Shown: positions 8,851 to 20,555, counted from the first letter of the stretch. The stretch: 64,000 bases of DNA from Silvimonas iriomotensis (GCF_014645535.1 NZ_BMLX01000002.1:983021-1047020), one strand, 5' to 3'. Notes: generated by a model from the sequence alone, not told the origin. Program-made: numbers and translations.

Positions 8851-9348
8851 TCAGTGATCGTGCCCGTGATGGTGCCGGTGCGGCGCCATGTTTTCATGCA
8901 CGCACGTGGCGCCCGTGGCCTGGCATTCATTGCAGTAGGCCTTGACCTCAAGATGCTGCGGTACCGCGCCAAACCCGTTATCGACCAAAATGCCCTTGAA
9001 GAAGGCGGCGTAGGTATCGCCGCGTGCTTCGGCCACCTTGCCGCAGCACGGGCAAATGATGAACAGCGTTTCATGCGTGTGGTCGTGCTGCTGGCAGGCC
9101 ACGTAACCGTTCACCACCTCAAGCCGGTGGACGAGGCCCTCGGCCTCAAGGAACTCCAGCGCCCGGTAGATGGTGGGCGGCGTCAACGAGGCCGTTTCCG
9201 GGCGCAATGCTTCCAGCACGTCATACGCCTTGCTATAGCCAGGCTGCTCGACAATATGTTCCAGCACCTGACGGCGGATGGTGGTCAGCCGCGTACCGTG
9301 TTCACGGCAACGATCTTCAGCGTAATCCAGAAATTCTTGTGTATTCAT
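8851..9348 (-). CDS. zur: Fur-family zinc uptake repressor (Zur-like)
   Basis: 165 residues. An N-terminal winged helix (PPTIYRALEFLEAEGLVHRLE, about 55-75) is followed by a dimerisation domain with two CxxC pairs (CPCC near 103, CNEC near 142) for structural zinc. The C-terminus is His-rich (HRHHHGHDH), a likely metal-sensing or buffering tail. QHLEVKAYC corresponds to the HNVIEAHGLC block of E. coli Zur, which favours Zur over Fur. I chose the ATG at 9348; the open frame continues 9 codons upstream. No zinc transporter genes are adjacent, so its targets lie elsewhere. Confidence 0.8.
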   Translation of the reverse strand: MNTQEFLDYAEDRCREHGTRLTTIRRQVLEHIVEQPGYSKAYDVLEALRPETASLTPPTIYRALEFLEAEGLVHRLEVVNGYVACQQHDHTHETLFIICPCCGKVAEARGDTYAAFFKGILVDNGFGAVPQHLEVKAYCNECQATGATCVHENMAPHRHHHGHDH

Positions 9349-9417
9349 GAGCCTGCCAGACCAGAGCGGGCGCACCGGCGCGCCCGTTGATGGTTGATTC
9401 TAACCCAGGTGATGCAC

Positions 9418-10107
9418 TCAGGGCGCCAGCGGCTTGATCTGCACTTCGGCCTGACCGCCACCCTTGTCATACGCCGGTTCCGGCGAGGCCGCCGATTCCG
9501 GCGCGGCTTGCGCCGCCGCTGGTGCGCCACCCGGGCAGTTCACCCCGGCGGTGCTGCAATTGATCACGGTAAACGAGTTCCACTCTCTGGAAAGCCCCTT
9601 GACCTTGCCGCTCATGCGCAGCAGCGCGCCGGTTGCCGGCACATAGGTCAGGGCAGATTCTTCCTCGTACTGGTTTTCATTTTGCGCGCCGGCAACCTGG
9701 TGGTTGATCTTCACGTCGACGTCCATATCCTGGCCGCCACCCGTCATATGTCCGGGCGAAACGTGATAACGCAACTGGCCGGTGCCAAGGCCATATCCGC
9801 CTTTACCCGTGAAATCGATCACCAGCTTGTCTTTCCAGTCGCCCCCGGGCAGTGATTTGGGGAAATACGTCGGCGCAACCGTGCTGGAGCGCGGGCTGTC
9901 GACCAGGAACGTGGCGCAATCGCCATCGGCACGCCAGAACCAGTAATTGCCCATATCCACGGTTTGCACGGTCAGATAACTGGTGCGCGGCGGTTTGTCC
10001 GGGCTGAGTACATCGCAACGCAGGCGTTGTACGCCGGCGCCGGCGGCCCAGGCACTGGCCATGGGCAACAGCAACAAAGACAAAGTGCAAAGCTGGCGCA
10101 TCTTCAT
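9418..10107 (-). CDS. Secreted protein of unknown function
   Basis: 229 residues with a clean Sec signal peptide (MKMRQLCTLSLLLLPMASAWA, cleavage after AWA near residue 21). The mature part has four cysteines (CDVLSP, DCATF, NCSTAG, NCPGG), suggesting two disulfides in the periplasm or outside, and a low-complexity Ala/Pro/Glu tail from about residue 195. A Gly/Asp-rich block (GGGQDMDVDV) sits in the middle. I do not recognise a family. It stands alone, divergent from the LOG-family gene, and ends 69 bases from the Zur gene start. Confidence 0.75.
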   Translation of the reverse strand: MKMRQLCTLSLLLLPMASAWAAGAGVQRLRCDVLSPDKPPRTSYLTVQTVDMGNYWFWRADGDCATFLVDSPRSSTVAPTYFPKSLPGGDWKDKLVIDFTGKGGYGLGTGQLRYHVSPGHMTGGGQDMDVDVKINHQVAGAQNENQYEEESALTYVPATGALLRMSGKVKGLSREWNSFTVINCSTAGVNCPGGAPAAAQAAPESAASPEPAYDKGGGQAEVQIKPLAP

Positions 10108-10347
10108 GTCGGGTCCCGTATGAGCGGTTTATGTAAAAAAGCGGGTTGATCGGCTGCCATTGTATCGCGCAGGCAAGCCTTCACCCATTTTCGATAGCGT
10201 GACATTTTCCCGATAGGCCTTCTATCTTCATGAAAGCCCTTTGAAAGCCGGGCCGATGCCGCTAGACTGCCCTTTCCCCTGCCGGCAGATCAAGCTGCCG
10301 GCAGCCGAACAGACCGGGTGACGCCGGCGCAGATCGTTAAGGACATC

Positions 10348-11088
10348 ATGATCAATCCCAACAACAAACCCGTCGGCGTGGTCGATGACGCCGAAGCCCT
10401 GCGCATTGTTTCAGATGCCGTTCTCAAGCTGTGGGACACCGTGGACGACCTCTCCCGCCTGCGGCCTGCCCACACCGACCAGTATCACGTCACCATTTTT
10501 GGCTCTGCCCGTATCCAGGAAGACACGCCGTCTTATGAAGCCGTGAAGCAACTCGCGTCGCAACTGGCGGCCATGGGTTGCCGCATTGTCACGGGCGGCG
10601 GCCCGGGGCTGATGCAGGCGGCCAACGAAGGCGCCCGCCAGGCAAAACCGGATGATCCGGACGCCTCGGTCGGTATCCGGGTTGATCTGGATTTTGAACA
10701 ACACGTGAACGACTTTGTCGGCCGCGCGTATGAACACAAGACGTTCTTCTCGCGCCTGCATCACTTTGTCCAGCGCTCCAACGCGTTCATCGTGACCGAG
10801 GGCGGCATTGGCACGCTGCTGGAACTCTCCATGGTCTGGCAGCTGTTGCAGGTACGCAAACTGTACGACACCCCGCTGATCCTGATCGGTGACATGTGGC
10901 ACGGGCTGGTCGATTGGGCCAGCCTGAACATGGTCAGCAATGGCGCGGGCCTGGCGGGCGAGCGCGATATGCAGATTCCGGTGGTGGTCGACAGCATTGA
11001 AGACGCCGTGCAACTGATTCGCGAACACCACGCCGCCTGGCTGGATGTGGGCAAGGCGCTGGACCCGGTGTCGCAACAACCCGCCTGA
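10348..11088 (+). CDS. LOG-family / TIGR00730-like nucleotide phosphoribohydrolase
   Basis: 246 residues, Rossmann-like. The nucleotide-binding motif GGGPGLMQAANEGA (near residue 88) and the second motif GGIGTLLEL (near 155) define the LOG (lysine decarboxylase-like) family, whose members cleave nucleoside monophosphates to base plus ribose-5-phosphate (PpnN in E. coli, cytokinin activation in plants). I chose the ATG at 10348 because AAGGA precedes it by five bases; a GTG at 10318 in the same frame lacks a ribosome binding site. It is followed by a strong terminator shared with argS. Confidence 0.85.
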   Translation: MINPNNKPVGVVDDAEALRIVSDAVLKLWDTVDDLSRLRPAHTDQYHVTIFGSARIQEDTPSYEAVKQLASQLAAMGCRIVTGGGPGLMQAANEGARQAKPDDPDASVGIRVDLDFEQHVNDFVGRAYEHKTFFSRLHHFVQRSNAFIVTEGGIGTLLELSMVWQLLQVRKLYDTPLILIGDMWHGLVDWASLNMVSNGAGLAGERDMQIPVVVDSIEDAVQLIREHHAAWLDVGKALDPVSQQPA

Positions 11089-11107
11089 GTGGTTGTATTG
11101 CACCCAT

Positions 11108-11140
11108 AAAAAAACGGCCGGTGAACCCGGCCGTTTTTTT
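11108..11140. terminator. Bidirectional rho-independent terminator between the LOG gene and argS
   Basis: Perfect 8-base stem ACGGCCGG (11114-11121) / CCGGCCGT (11127-11134) with a 5-base loop, flanked by A-run and T-run, so it can stop transcription from both sides of this convergent pair. Confidence 0.93.
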
Positions 11141-11162
11141 GCGATGAAGCTGCGCTGACGGT

Positions 11163-12962
<1,800 letters not shown>

Positions 12963-15470
12963 TCAGATGGTCACGCGGCCACCCGCCGGGGTTTCCCCTG
13001 GCAGCATCGGCTGACGGCGGGGCAAGGTAAAGCGGAACACCGCGCCACTGTTTTCACGGTTGGCCGCGCTGATCTGGCCGCCGTGGGCCTCCACGATTTC
13101 GCGGCAGATCGCCAGCCCCAGACCGGAACTACCGGGCGGGTTCAGACCACTGCCCTGCACGAATTTTTCAAAAATGCGCTCCAGATCTTCCGGCGCAATC
13201 GGCGGGCCGTCGTTCTCGACCGTGGTCACCAGCATGGTGCCTTCCTGCCAGACTTCCACCCCGATCCGGCCGCTTTCCGGACTGAAGCGGATGGCGTTGG
13301 AAATCAGGTTGCGCAACACCTGGGCGACGCGCGTGGCATCGCAATCGAGCGCGTCGTCGTCACCGATACGCCGCTCGAACACCACCAGTTTGCGCGCGGC
13401 CAGCGGTTCCAGTTCGCTCACCACGCCATCGACAATCCGGCCCAGCCGGTGCGGCGCCAGGTGGTAATCCATCTTGCCCGATTCCAGCTTGGCGATATCC
13501 AGCAAGTCATTGACCATGCCCAGCAAACGCTCGCCCGACATGATGATGTTCTCGAAATAACGTTTGAGTTTCTCGGGCCGGCTGCTGTCGACCTTGTCCA
13601 GGCCAATGCGGGCGAAGGACAGAATGGCGTGCATGGGCGTGCGCAATTCGTGCGAGATATTCGACACAAACTGGGTTTTGGCACGGTTGGCGTCATTGGC
13701 GCGATCGCGCGCGCCGCGCAGGTCTGCCGTTTGCGCGGCGACAATGTCCTGCAAGTGATCGCGCGCATCACGCAGCTCACTCTCGGTCAGTTTGAGCGCG
13801 GTAATGTCACGCACCAGCCAGAGCACTTGCGGGCCTTCGGTATCCGAGCCGGGCAAAGGCAGAATCAGCGCCTCAAACCAGCGCACGCCCTCGGTCAGTT
13901 CGGCGTCGTACACCATGCGCTGCGCCAGGCCCGATTGCACCGCGATATCCAGCGCCATGCGGCCACCATCGACCACCGACGGCGGCATGGTATGAAAAAT
14001 CGAATGCCCGATCGGCTGGCCTTCAAACAGGCGCGAGGTATTGCCAAAGGCTTCGCATACCCGGCTGTCGGCCGCCACCACAAACACCGGGTCGGGCAGG
14101 ATTTGCGACAGCGCCGCCAGCCGCGCGGCGTTGATGCGGGCGGTATCGGCTTCCCGCGCCAGATCATTGGCCGCCTGCACCAGTTGCCGGTCACGCTCGC
14201 CCACGCGGCGGGCCATCATTTCAAAGCCATGCGCCAGCCGGCCCAGTTCATCGGGCCGGTGCGTGCTGGACAGCAGCACATCGTAATTGCCGTCACCCAC
14301 GCGCGCTTCGGCTTCCACCAGTTCATGCAGCGGCTCGGACACCAGTTTTCTGAGCACGCTCCACAAGATCAGCAGTTCTACTACCAGCGATATCGCGCCC
14401 AGAATCAGCACATACCGGGCGTTGGAGCGCGCCACCGCCGCAATCCGCGCGCTGGGGTAAACCACAATCAGCCGCCAGTCCGGCCCGCGAATGCGGCCGA
14501 CGCCAAGGTGAAAGGCTTCGTCGGGAGTTTCAACCACATCGGCCTGGTCCCCCACCGTCAGCGCGCTGTGCACAATGGCTTCCAGTTCCGCGTCATGCAG
14601 GTGCGAGACATCCAGGTTGCCGCCGGCCAGCTGGATTTCCCGGCTCAGGCGCGGGTGAGCGATCAATTGCCCGTCCGCCCGTACGATCAGGTTATAGGTG
14701 CCGGCCAGGTGGTCGTTGGCGGTGCGGCGCACCAGATCATCAATGACGATATCCTGGCCAGCCGTGGCCACCCAGCGCCCGTCCACGTCTGCCGGGGTGA
14801 CATGCGAAACCATCCATTTGCGCGCCCCATCGTCAAAATAGACCGTGGTCCAGAACGGCTTGCGCAGCGGGTTACTTTGCGGGGAGGAACGCCACACCGT
14901 TTCGTATTCGTAGATATTGGTTTTGGGCGTGGCCGACAGGCTCCAGTCTACAAATGGCGCGTAATTGAGCGACATTTGCTCTGGCATGTTCATGAAGCTG
15001 TCGAGGAAACGGTTGGTGGTCAGCGGGCCCCAGGCGGTCAGCAGATCAAACCCGATCACGATACGGCGTTTGAAATCAGGCGTGAGCGGGACGTCGTTGC
15101 GGACAAACAGCGTGGCTTTGTGGCGGTAGTCGCTGACCTCTGGCCGCACGCGGACCACGCCGTCCTTGCCCGGCGCAAACAGGGCGTCAAAGCGCGCGCT
15201 GTAGTCCTCGTCACCCGCCTGTTTGAGCCGGCGCACCATTTCATCTGCCAGCATGCGGGTCTGGGTTTCAGCCAGCAAAAAATGTTCGCTTTCACCATCA
15301 GCCCGCGCCTGCACGTAATTGCGCAGACCTTCGTCGATGCTTTCTTCAAGGCTGTGATAAAAATGCCAGTACGCCGCCAGTGTGATCAACACAATGACGG
15401 CAGCAATACGCAGCCCCATTCTGGTGAGGGCGCGGCGGGCAAGCGAAGTGCGGACCGGCAGCTGCGGCAT
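12963..15470 (-). CDS. Membrane sensor histidine kinase (Cache-HAMP-PAS-HisKA-HATPase)
   Basis: 835 residues. Membrane span about 19-37, then a periplasmic sensor of about 300 residues (Cache-like, with LFVRNDVPLTPDFKRR and KWMVSHVTP segments), a second span about 340-362, a HAMP domain to about 430, a PAS domain (ALSQILPDPVFVVAADSR), a HisKA domain with the phospho-accepting His in SNISHELRTPMHAILS, and an ATPase domain (NLISNAIRFSPES; GSSGLGLAI). There is no receiver domain and no response regulator next to it, so it is an orphan kinase whose partner is elsewhere. The ligand is unknown; Cache domains often bind small organic molecules. Confidence 0.92.
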   Translation of the reverse strand: MPQLPVRTSLARRALTRMGLRIAAVIVLITLAAYWHFYHSLEESIDEGLRNYVQARADGESEHFLLAETQTRMLADEMVRRLKQAGDEDYSARFDALFAPGKDGVVRVRPEVSDYRHKATLFVRNDVPLTPDFKRRIVIGFDLLTAWGPLTTNRFLDSFMNMPEQMSLNYAPFVDWSLSATPKTNIYEYETVWRSSPQSNPLRKPFWTTVYFDDGARKWMVSHVTPADVDGRWVATAGQDIVIDDLVRRTANDHLAGTYNLIVRADGQLIAHPRLSREIQLAGGNLDVSHLHDAELEAIVHSALTVGDQADVVETPDEAFHLGVGRIRGPDWRLIVVYPSARIAAVARSNARYVLILGAISLVVELLILWSVLRKLVSEPLHELVEAEARVGDGNYDVLLSSTHRPDELGRLAHGFEMMARRVGERDRQLVQAANDLAREADTARINAARLAALSQILPDPVFVVAADSRVCEAFGNTSRLFEGQPIGHSIFHTMPPSVVDGGRMALDIAVQSGLAQRMVYDAELTEGVRWFEALILPLPGSDTEGPQVLWLVRDITALKLTESELRDARDHLQDIVAAQTADLRGARDRANDANRAKTQFVSNISHELRTPMHAILSFARIGLDKVDSSRPEKLKRYFENIIMSGERLLGMVNDLLDIAKLESGKMDYHLAPHRLGRIVDGVVSELEPLAARKLVVFERRIGDDDALDCDATRVAQVLRNLISNAIRFSPESGRIGVEVWQEGTMLVTTVENDGPPIAPEDLERIFEKFVQGSGLNPPGSSGLGLAICREIVEAHGGQISAANRENSGAVFRFTLPRRQPMLPGETPAGGRVTI

Positions 15471-15677
15471 GTTGTCCTGCGTGAAGCCGTCCCTGGAACA
15501 GGCGGCCTGTTTTTGTTAGGTAGACCGGGCGAGTATGCGCTGAATTATGCCCACGTCATCAATCGACGCAAGCCAACTTCTACCGGTTTAGGCTAGCGCG
15601 GGGCGACAATCTACGCCTTTTTCCACATTTAACAGCCTGTATAAAGCGGCAAGTGCCCAAAACACCTGGCGGCGCGC

Positions 15678-17069
15678 TCAGTGCCGCGCCATTTTGAACA
15701 GCGCCAGCGCTTGCTCGCGCTGTACCGCGTGATCCACGAGCGGAGCCGGGTAATCCAGTCCGTGCGGCACGCGGGCCAGCCAGGGCGCGTGGATATCCTT
15801 GTCATCCAGCGATGCCAGTTCCGGGCAATAACGGCGGATGAACTTGCCTTGCGGGTCAAATTTCTGCGATTGCGTTACCGGGTTGAAAATCCGGAAATAC
15901 GGCTGGGCATCGCAGCCGGTGCTGGCGGCCCATTGCCAGCCACCGTTGTTGGCGGCCAGATCGAAATCGATGAGTTTTTCTGCAAAATAGCGCTCGCCCC
16001 GCCGCCAGTCGATCAGCAGGTCTTTCACCAGAAAACTGGCCGTGATCATGCGCAAGCGGTTGTGCATATAGCCCGTCTGGTTCAACTGGCGCATCGCGGC
16101 ATCGACAATCGGGTAACCCGTTTGGCCATCGCACCAGGCGGCAAACCAGTCGGCGCGGTCAGGGAACGGCAGCGCGTCGTATTCCGGCTTGAAGGCGTGT
16201 TGGACCACTTCTGGCCGGTGCCAGAGGATTTGCTGATAGAACTCGCGCCAGATCAATTCAGACAACCAGGTCTCTGCCCCGGCCCCGCCCTGGGCGTGCG
16301 CAACGGCGGCCAGTTCGCGAATCGATACCGTGCCAAAACGCAGATGCACCGATAGATACGATGGCCCTTTCACGCCGGGAAAATCCCGGGCCTCATGGTA
16401 GCGGTTGATGCGCTGGCGGAAATCCTCAAACAGCGACTCGCCGCCGGTCATGCCCGGTGTAACGGGCAGGCCGGCCAGCGTATCTTCATCAAAACCCAGT
16501 TGCGTCAGCGTGGGCAGCGTCTGCGGCGGCAAATGCGCCAGGCTGCCAAGGTAACGCTGCACCGGGTAAGCCCGCAGATAAAAGTCATCCAGCTTTGCCA
16601 GCCAGGCACGCTTGTAGGGGGTGAACACGCTGAACATGCCGCCCGCCTGGGTCAGGATTTCGTCGCGCTCAAAGATCACCTGATCCTTGAAGGTTTGCAA
16701 GGTGACGCCCATCTGTTCCAGAGCACGGCTTACTTGCGCATCCCGGGCGATGGCTGCCGGCTCATAGTCATGATTGGTGTAAACGGCGTCAACGCCATAT
16801 TCACGCGCCAGTTGCACGATGGCATCGGGCGCGCTGGCATGGCGCACCACAAGATCACTGCCGGCCTGGCGCAAGGCGGCCTGCAACGCTTTGATACTGC
16901 CGTGAATGAACGCCACGCGGCGATCATGGCGTGGCAGCGCGTCAAGGATGTCGCGGTCAAAAATGAATACCGGCACCACTTCGCGGGCGTCTTTGAGCGC
17001 GTGATACAGCGCGGCCTGATCGAATAACCGCAGGTCGCGGCGGAACCAGAGCAAGGTCCGTTGAACCAT
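15678..17069 (-). CDS. phrB: Deoxyribodipyrimidine photolyase (CPD photolyase)
   Basis: About 463 residues. The N-terminal alpha/beta antenna-binding domain starts with [16 protein letters not shown]; the C-terminal FAD domain carries the conserved [23 protein letters not shown] block (near residue 375) and [11 protein letters not shown] linker. It uses blue light to split cyclobutane pyrimidine dimers. Two ATGs (17075, 17069) are in frame; the second has GGA eight bases upstream. It is divergent from yqgE and stands alone, with no linked antenna-pigment gene. Confidence 0.95.
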   Translation of the reverse strand: MVQRTLLWFRRDLRLFDQAALYHALKDAREVVPVFIFDRDILDALPRHDRRVAFIHGSIKALQAALRQAGSDLVVRHASAPDAIVQLAREYGVDAVYTNHDYEPAAIARDAQVSRALEQMGVTLQTFKDQVIFERDEILTQAGGMFSVFTPYKRAWLAKLDDFYLRAYPVQRYLGSLAHLPPQTLPTLTQLGFDEDTLAGLPVTPGMTGGESLFEDFRQRINRYHEARDFPGVKGPSYLSVHLRFGTVSIRELAAVAHAQGGAGAETWLSELIWREFYQQILWHRPEVVQHAFKPEYDALPFPDRADWFAAWCDGQTGYPIVDAAMRQLNQTGYMHNRLRMITASFLVKDLLIDWRRGERYFAEKLIDFDLAANNGGWQWAASTGCDAQPYFRIFNPVTQSQKFDPQGKFIRRYCPELASLDDKDIHAPWLARVPHGLDYPAPLVDHAVQREQALALFKMARH

Positions 17070-17191
17070 CAGCATTTTCCGGGGACGAATGCAGGCTATT
17101 GTACGAGAGGGACCGCGCTTTAATACATCGTCATGAAAAACCGCAACGCCAGGGCGAAGTGAACCCGCCGCTTTGTGCGATAATTGGAAGC

Positions 17192-17749
17192 ATGAACATG
17201 AATCTCACGCGCCATTTCCTGATTGCCATGCCCAATCTGGTCGATCCGGTTTTTGAACGCACGCTGGCCTATATCTGCGACCACAACGAACGTGGCGCCA
17301 TGGGCGTGATCGTGAACCGTCCGCTGGGTATGCCGCTGTCCGCCTTGTTTGAACAGATCGATGTAGAACTGCACCGGCCGGATGTCATCGAGCTACCGGT
17401 TTACTTTGGCGGCCCGGTCCAGACCGACCGCGGCTTTGTGCTGCACCAGCCGCTGGGCGAGTGGCAATCCACCCTTACCGTGACCGATGACATCGGCCTG
17501 ACGACCTCCAAAGACATTCTGCTGGCGGTGGGCGAAGGCGCCGGCCCGGCACAATTGTTTGTCACGCTGGGCTATGCCGGCTGGGAAGCAGGCCAACTGG
17601 AAAACGAAATCAGCCAGAACGCCTGGATTTCGGTCCAGGCCGATCCGAAGATCATTTTTGATCTGCCGCCAGAAGAACGCTACGAAGCCGCGCTGGCGCT
17701 GATGGGCATCGATATGGCCATGCTCAGCAAAGAAGCCGGCCATGCCTGA
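17192..17749 (+). CDS. yqgE: YqgE/AlgH family protein
   Basis: 185 residues, the usual family length. The N-terminus ([40 protein letters not shown]) is highly characteristic. Cytoplasmic protein of unclear function, linked in Pseudomonas to alginate regulation (AlgH) and, by conserved neighbourhood, to ruvX. GGAAG lies right before the ATG at 17192; a second ATG at 17198 has better spacing. The gene starts yqgE-ruvX-pyrB-pyrX, an order common in gamma- and betaproteobacteria. Confidence 0.95.
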   Translation: MNMNLTRHFLIAMPNLVDPVFERTLAYICDHNERGAMGVIVNRPLGMPLSALFEQIDVELHRPDVIELPVYFGGPVQTDRGFVLHQPLGEWQSTLTVTDDIGLTTSKDILLAVGEGAGPAQLFVTLGYAGWEAGQLENEISQNAWISVQADPKIIFDLPPEERYEAALALMGIDMAMLSKEAGHA

Positions 17750-17770
17750 TCACCGCGCCAAGGTGCGGCA

Positions 17771-18226
17771 ATGACGAGTGCGCTGGCGTTTGACTTTGGC
17801 GAGGCCCGCATTGGCGTCGCCACGGGCTCGTCCGAGCTTGGCATCCCGCATCCGGTTTGCACCATTTCTGCCATTGATAATGACACCCGCTTTGCCCGCA
17901 TCGCCCAGGTGATCAAGGAATGGCAGCCAGACGTGCTGGTCGTCGGCATGCCGCTTTCGCTGGATGGCGAGCCGCACAAGGTCAGCTTTCTGGCGCGCAA
18001 GTTTGGCCAGCGCCTGTATGGCCGCTTCAAACTGCCAGTGGTGTATGTCGATGAACGCTTCAGCTCTGCCGCCGCCAGCCAGGCCTTGAACGAAACCGGG
18101 GTCAAGGGCCGCAAACAGAAAACCGCGCTCGATCAGGTGGCCGCCATGCAGATTCTGCAAGGCTGGTTTGACGGCGCGGTGATCGAACCGCCGGCCGATC
18201 CACCCGGCCAGCCCCAGTCAGACTGA
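17771..18226 (+). CDS. ruvX: Putative pre-16S rRNA nuclease / Holliday junction resolvase-like (YqgF)
   Basis: 151 residues with an RNase H-like fold: the first acidic residue in LAFDFGEARIGVATG, the Glu in VYVDERFSS, and the last Asp in KTALDQVAAMQIL form the catalytic acidic set. Family members mature the 5' end of 16S rRNA and were first described as Holliday junction resolvases. The gene begins 21 bases after yqgE. In many relatives pyrR lies between this gene and pyrB; here there is none. Confidence 0.94.
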   Translation: MTSALAFDFGEARIGVATGSSELGIPHPVCTISAIDNDTRFARIAQVIKEWQPDVLVVGMPLSLDGEPHKVSFLARKFGQRLYGRFKLPVVYVDERFSSAAASQALNETGVKGRKQKTALDQVAAMQILQGWFDGAVIEPPADPPGQPQSD

Positions 18227-18271
18227 CCCCGTACCACCGCCCCTGCCCCGCATTTTCAGGACATAACGCGC

Positions 18272-19234
18272 ATGCACAATCCGCAACTGAACAAGAACAA
18301 AGCGCTGATCCACCTGTTGACCACTGAAGGTCTGCCCCGCGCCATCCTCACCCAGATTCTGGATCGCGCCGCGACCTACGTGGCCGAGATGGAAGCGGGC
18401 CACAAGAAGTTTCCGGTACTCAGCGGCAAGTCGGTCTTCAATCTGTTTTTCGAGAACTCCACCCGCACCCGCACCACCTTCGAGATCGCGGCCAAGCGCC
18501 TGTCGGCCGATGTGATCAACCTGAATATCAACGCATCGTCTACCGCCAAGGGCGAAACCCTGCTGGACACCATCCACAACCTGGAAGCCATGGGCGCGGA
18601 CATGTTCGTGGTGCGCCACGCGCAATCGGGCGCCGCGCACCTGATTGCCGAACACGTGAAGCCGGGCATTGCCGTGGTCAACGCCGGCGACGGCCGCCAC
18701 GCGCACCCCACGCAAGCGTTGCTGGACATGTACACCATCCGCCATTTCAAGGGCGATTTCACCGGTCTGACCGTCGCCATTGTGGGCGATGTGCTGCATT
18801 CGCGCGTGGCGCGCTCGCAGATTCATGCGCTCTCTACGCTGGGCTGCCCGGAAATCCGCGTGATCGCCCCCAAAACCTTGCTGCCGGTGGGGGTCGAGCA
18901 ACTGGGCGTGCATGTCTATCACGATATGGCCGAGGGCCTGAAAGGCGTGGACGTGGTCGCCATGCTGCGCTTGCAGAACGAGCGCATGGCGGGGGCGTAC
19001 CTGCCGTCTACCCAGGAATTCTTCAAATATTACGGCCTGACACCAGAGAAACTGGCACTGGCCAAGCCCGACGCCATTGTCATGCACCCGGGCCCGATGA
19101 ACCGCGGCGTGGAAATCGACTCTGCCGTGGCCGACGGCAACCAGGCAGTGATCCTGCCGCAGGTGACATTCGGCATTGCCGTACGCATGGCAGTCATGGC
19201 GCTGGTTGCTGAAAACCAGGCAGTGAACGGCTGA
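18272..19234 (+). CDS. pyrB: Aspartate carbamoyltransferase catalytic subunit
   Basis: 320 residues. The carbamoyl-phosphate site [18 protein letters not shown] is near residue 60, and the [11 protein letters not shown] block near 147. It joins carbamoyl phosphate and aspartate, the committed step of pyrimidine synthesis. No pyrI regulatory gene is present; instead the next gene encodes a dihydroorotase-like protein 18 bases downstream, the layout of the class A (Pseudomonas-type) enzyme where the two proteins form a dodecamer. Confidence 0.97.
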   Translation: MHNPQLNKNKALIHLLTTEGLPRAILTQILDRAATYVAEMEAGHKKFPVLSGKSVFNLFFENSTRTRTTFEIAAKRLSADVINLNINASSTAKGETLLDTIHNLEAMGADMFVVRHAQSGAAHLIAEHVKPGIAVVNAGDGRHAHPTQALLDMYTIRHFKGDFTGLTVAIVGDVLHSRVARSQIHALSTLGCPEIRVIAPKTLLPVGVEQLGVHVYHDMAEGLKGVDVVAMLRLQNERMAGAYLPSTQEFFKYYGLTPEKLALAKPDAIVMHPGPMNRGVEIDSAVADGNQAVILPQVTFGIAVRMAVMALVAENQAVNG

Positions 19235-19251
19235 GACAAGGGATCACAACA

Positions 19252-20544
19252 ATGAAAAGAATCGCGATTCGTAACGGCCGCCTGATCGACCCGGCGCATG
19301 GCACTGACAAGGTCGGCGACCTGTTTCTGGACCACGGCAAGATTGTCGCGGTCGGCTCCGAGCCCGAAGGCTTCAAGCCGGACCAGACCATTGACGCCAC
19401 GGGCCTGACCATTATTCCTGGCCTTGTGGACCTGGCCGCCCGCCTGCGCGAACCTGGCTTTGAATACAAGGCCACGTTGGCCTCTGAAATGAACGCGGCC
19501 GTGGCCGGCGGCGTCACCAGCATTGTCTGCCCGCCAGATACAGACCCCGCGCTGGATGAACCTGGCCTTGTCACCATGTTGCGCCAGCGCGCCCGCCAGA
19601 TTGATCTGGCGCGCCTGTACCCGGTTGGCGCCCTGACCCGCGGCCTGAACGGCAAAGACCTGACCGAACTGGCCGAACTGCGTGACGCCGGTTGCGTCGC
19701 GTTTTCACAAGCAGAACACCCGATCACCGACTTGCAGGTGCTCTACCGCGCCATGCAATACGCCGCCACGTTTGATATCCCGCTGCGGTTGCGCGCGCAA
19801 GACGCCACCCTGGCCGGCCATGGCGTGGCTCATGATGGCGAATACGCCTCCCGCCTCGGCCTGACCGGTATCCCCGTGATTGCCGAAACCGTCGCCATTG
19901 CCACGATTGTGGAACTGATGCGCGCCACCAGCGCCCGCGTGCACTTGTGCCGGGTTTCCAGCGCGGCCGGTCTGGCAATGATCCGCACCGCCCGCCGCGA
20001 AGGTTTGCCGTTGACGTGTGATGTTTCGATCAATCACGTGCATCTGGCTGATATTGACATCGGTTTCTTCAACAGCCTGTACCGCGTCACCCCGCCGCTG
20101 CGCAGCATCCGCGACCGCGAAGCCATTCAGACCGCGCTGGTCGATGGCACCATTGACGCCATCTGCTCTGACCACAGCCCGGTGGATGACGACGCCAAAC
20201 TGCTGCCGTTTGCCGAAGCCGAACCCGGCGCAACCGGCATGGAGTTGTTGTTGCCGCTGACGCTGGCATGGGCCGAGAAAGCACATATTCCGCTGGCCAT
20301 GGCACTGACCAAGATCACCAGCGAACCGGCCAGCATGCTGGGCTTTTCTGCCAGCCTCTCGGTCGGCAGCCGCGCCGACCTGGCCATCTTCGACCCCAAC
20401 GCCACCTGGCGTGTCACGCCCGAAGCGCTCAAGAGCCAGGGCAAGAACACCCCGTTTACCGGTTACGAAATGCGCGGCAAGGTGGTGTTTACACTGGTCA
20501 AGGGCAAGCTGGTTTATGCGGCTGTGCCGCAGATTGGTCATTAA
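19252..20544 (+). CDS. pyrX: Dihydroorotase-like, metal ligands lost (PyrX / PyrC' type)
   Basis: 430 residues of the amidohydrolase fold. Active dihydroorotases carry D-x-H-x-H-x-R at the start of the barrel; here residues 60-66 read DLAARLR, so both histidines are gone. The next ligand regions are also altered (RAQD in place of HxED-type, HLCRVSS in place of HxxHxST). Only the SDHSP aspartate loop persists. In Pseudomonas such an inactive homologue is required to assemble aspartate carbamoyltransferase with PyrB. The protein is therefore probably structural, and a true dihydroorotase must be encoded elsewhere. The role is by analogy; the residue losses are seen directly. Confidence 0.9.
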   Translation: MKRIAIRNGRLIDPAHGTDKVGDLFLDHGKIVAVGSEPEGFKPDQTIDATGLTIIPGLVDLAARLREPGFEYKATLASEMNAAVAGGVTSIVCPPDTDPALDEPGLVTMLRQRARQIDLARLYPVGALTRGLNGKDLTELAELRDAGCVAFSQAEHPITDLQVLYRAMQYAATFDIPLRLRAQDATLAGHGVAHDGEYASRLGLTGIPVIAETVAIATIVELMRATSARVHLCRVSSAAGLAMIRTARREGLPLTCDVSINHVHLADIDIGFFNSLYRVTPPLRSIRDREAIQTALVDGTIDAICSDHSPVDDDAKLLPFAEAEPGATGMELLLPLTLAWAEKAHIPLAMALTKITSEPASMLGFSASLSVGSRADLAIFDPNATWRVTPEALKSQGKNTPFTGYEMRGKVVFTLVKGKLVYAAVPQIGH

Positions 20545-20555
20545 CTCTGGCGTAT

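Noticed and set aside
15497-15511. Plus-strand mini hairpin AACAGG/CCTGTT followed by Ts
   Set aside because: Both flanking genes run on the minus strand, so it has no gene to terminate; a 6-base stem can be chance.
13083-15596. An 837-residue plus-strand frame opposite the sensor kinase
   Set aside because: It mirrors the kinase gene; GC-rich coding DNA often leaves the opposite strand open. The composition (His/Arg/Gln-rich) fits a shadow, and the kinase domains are unambiguous.
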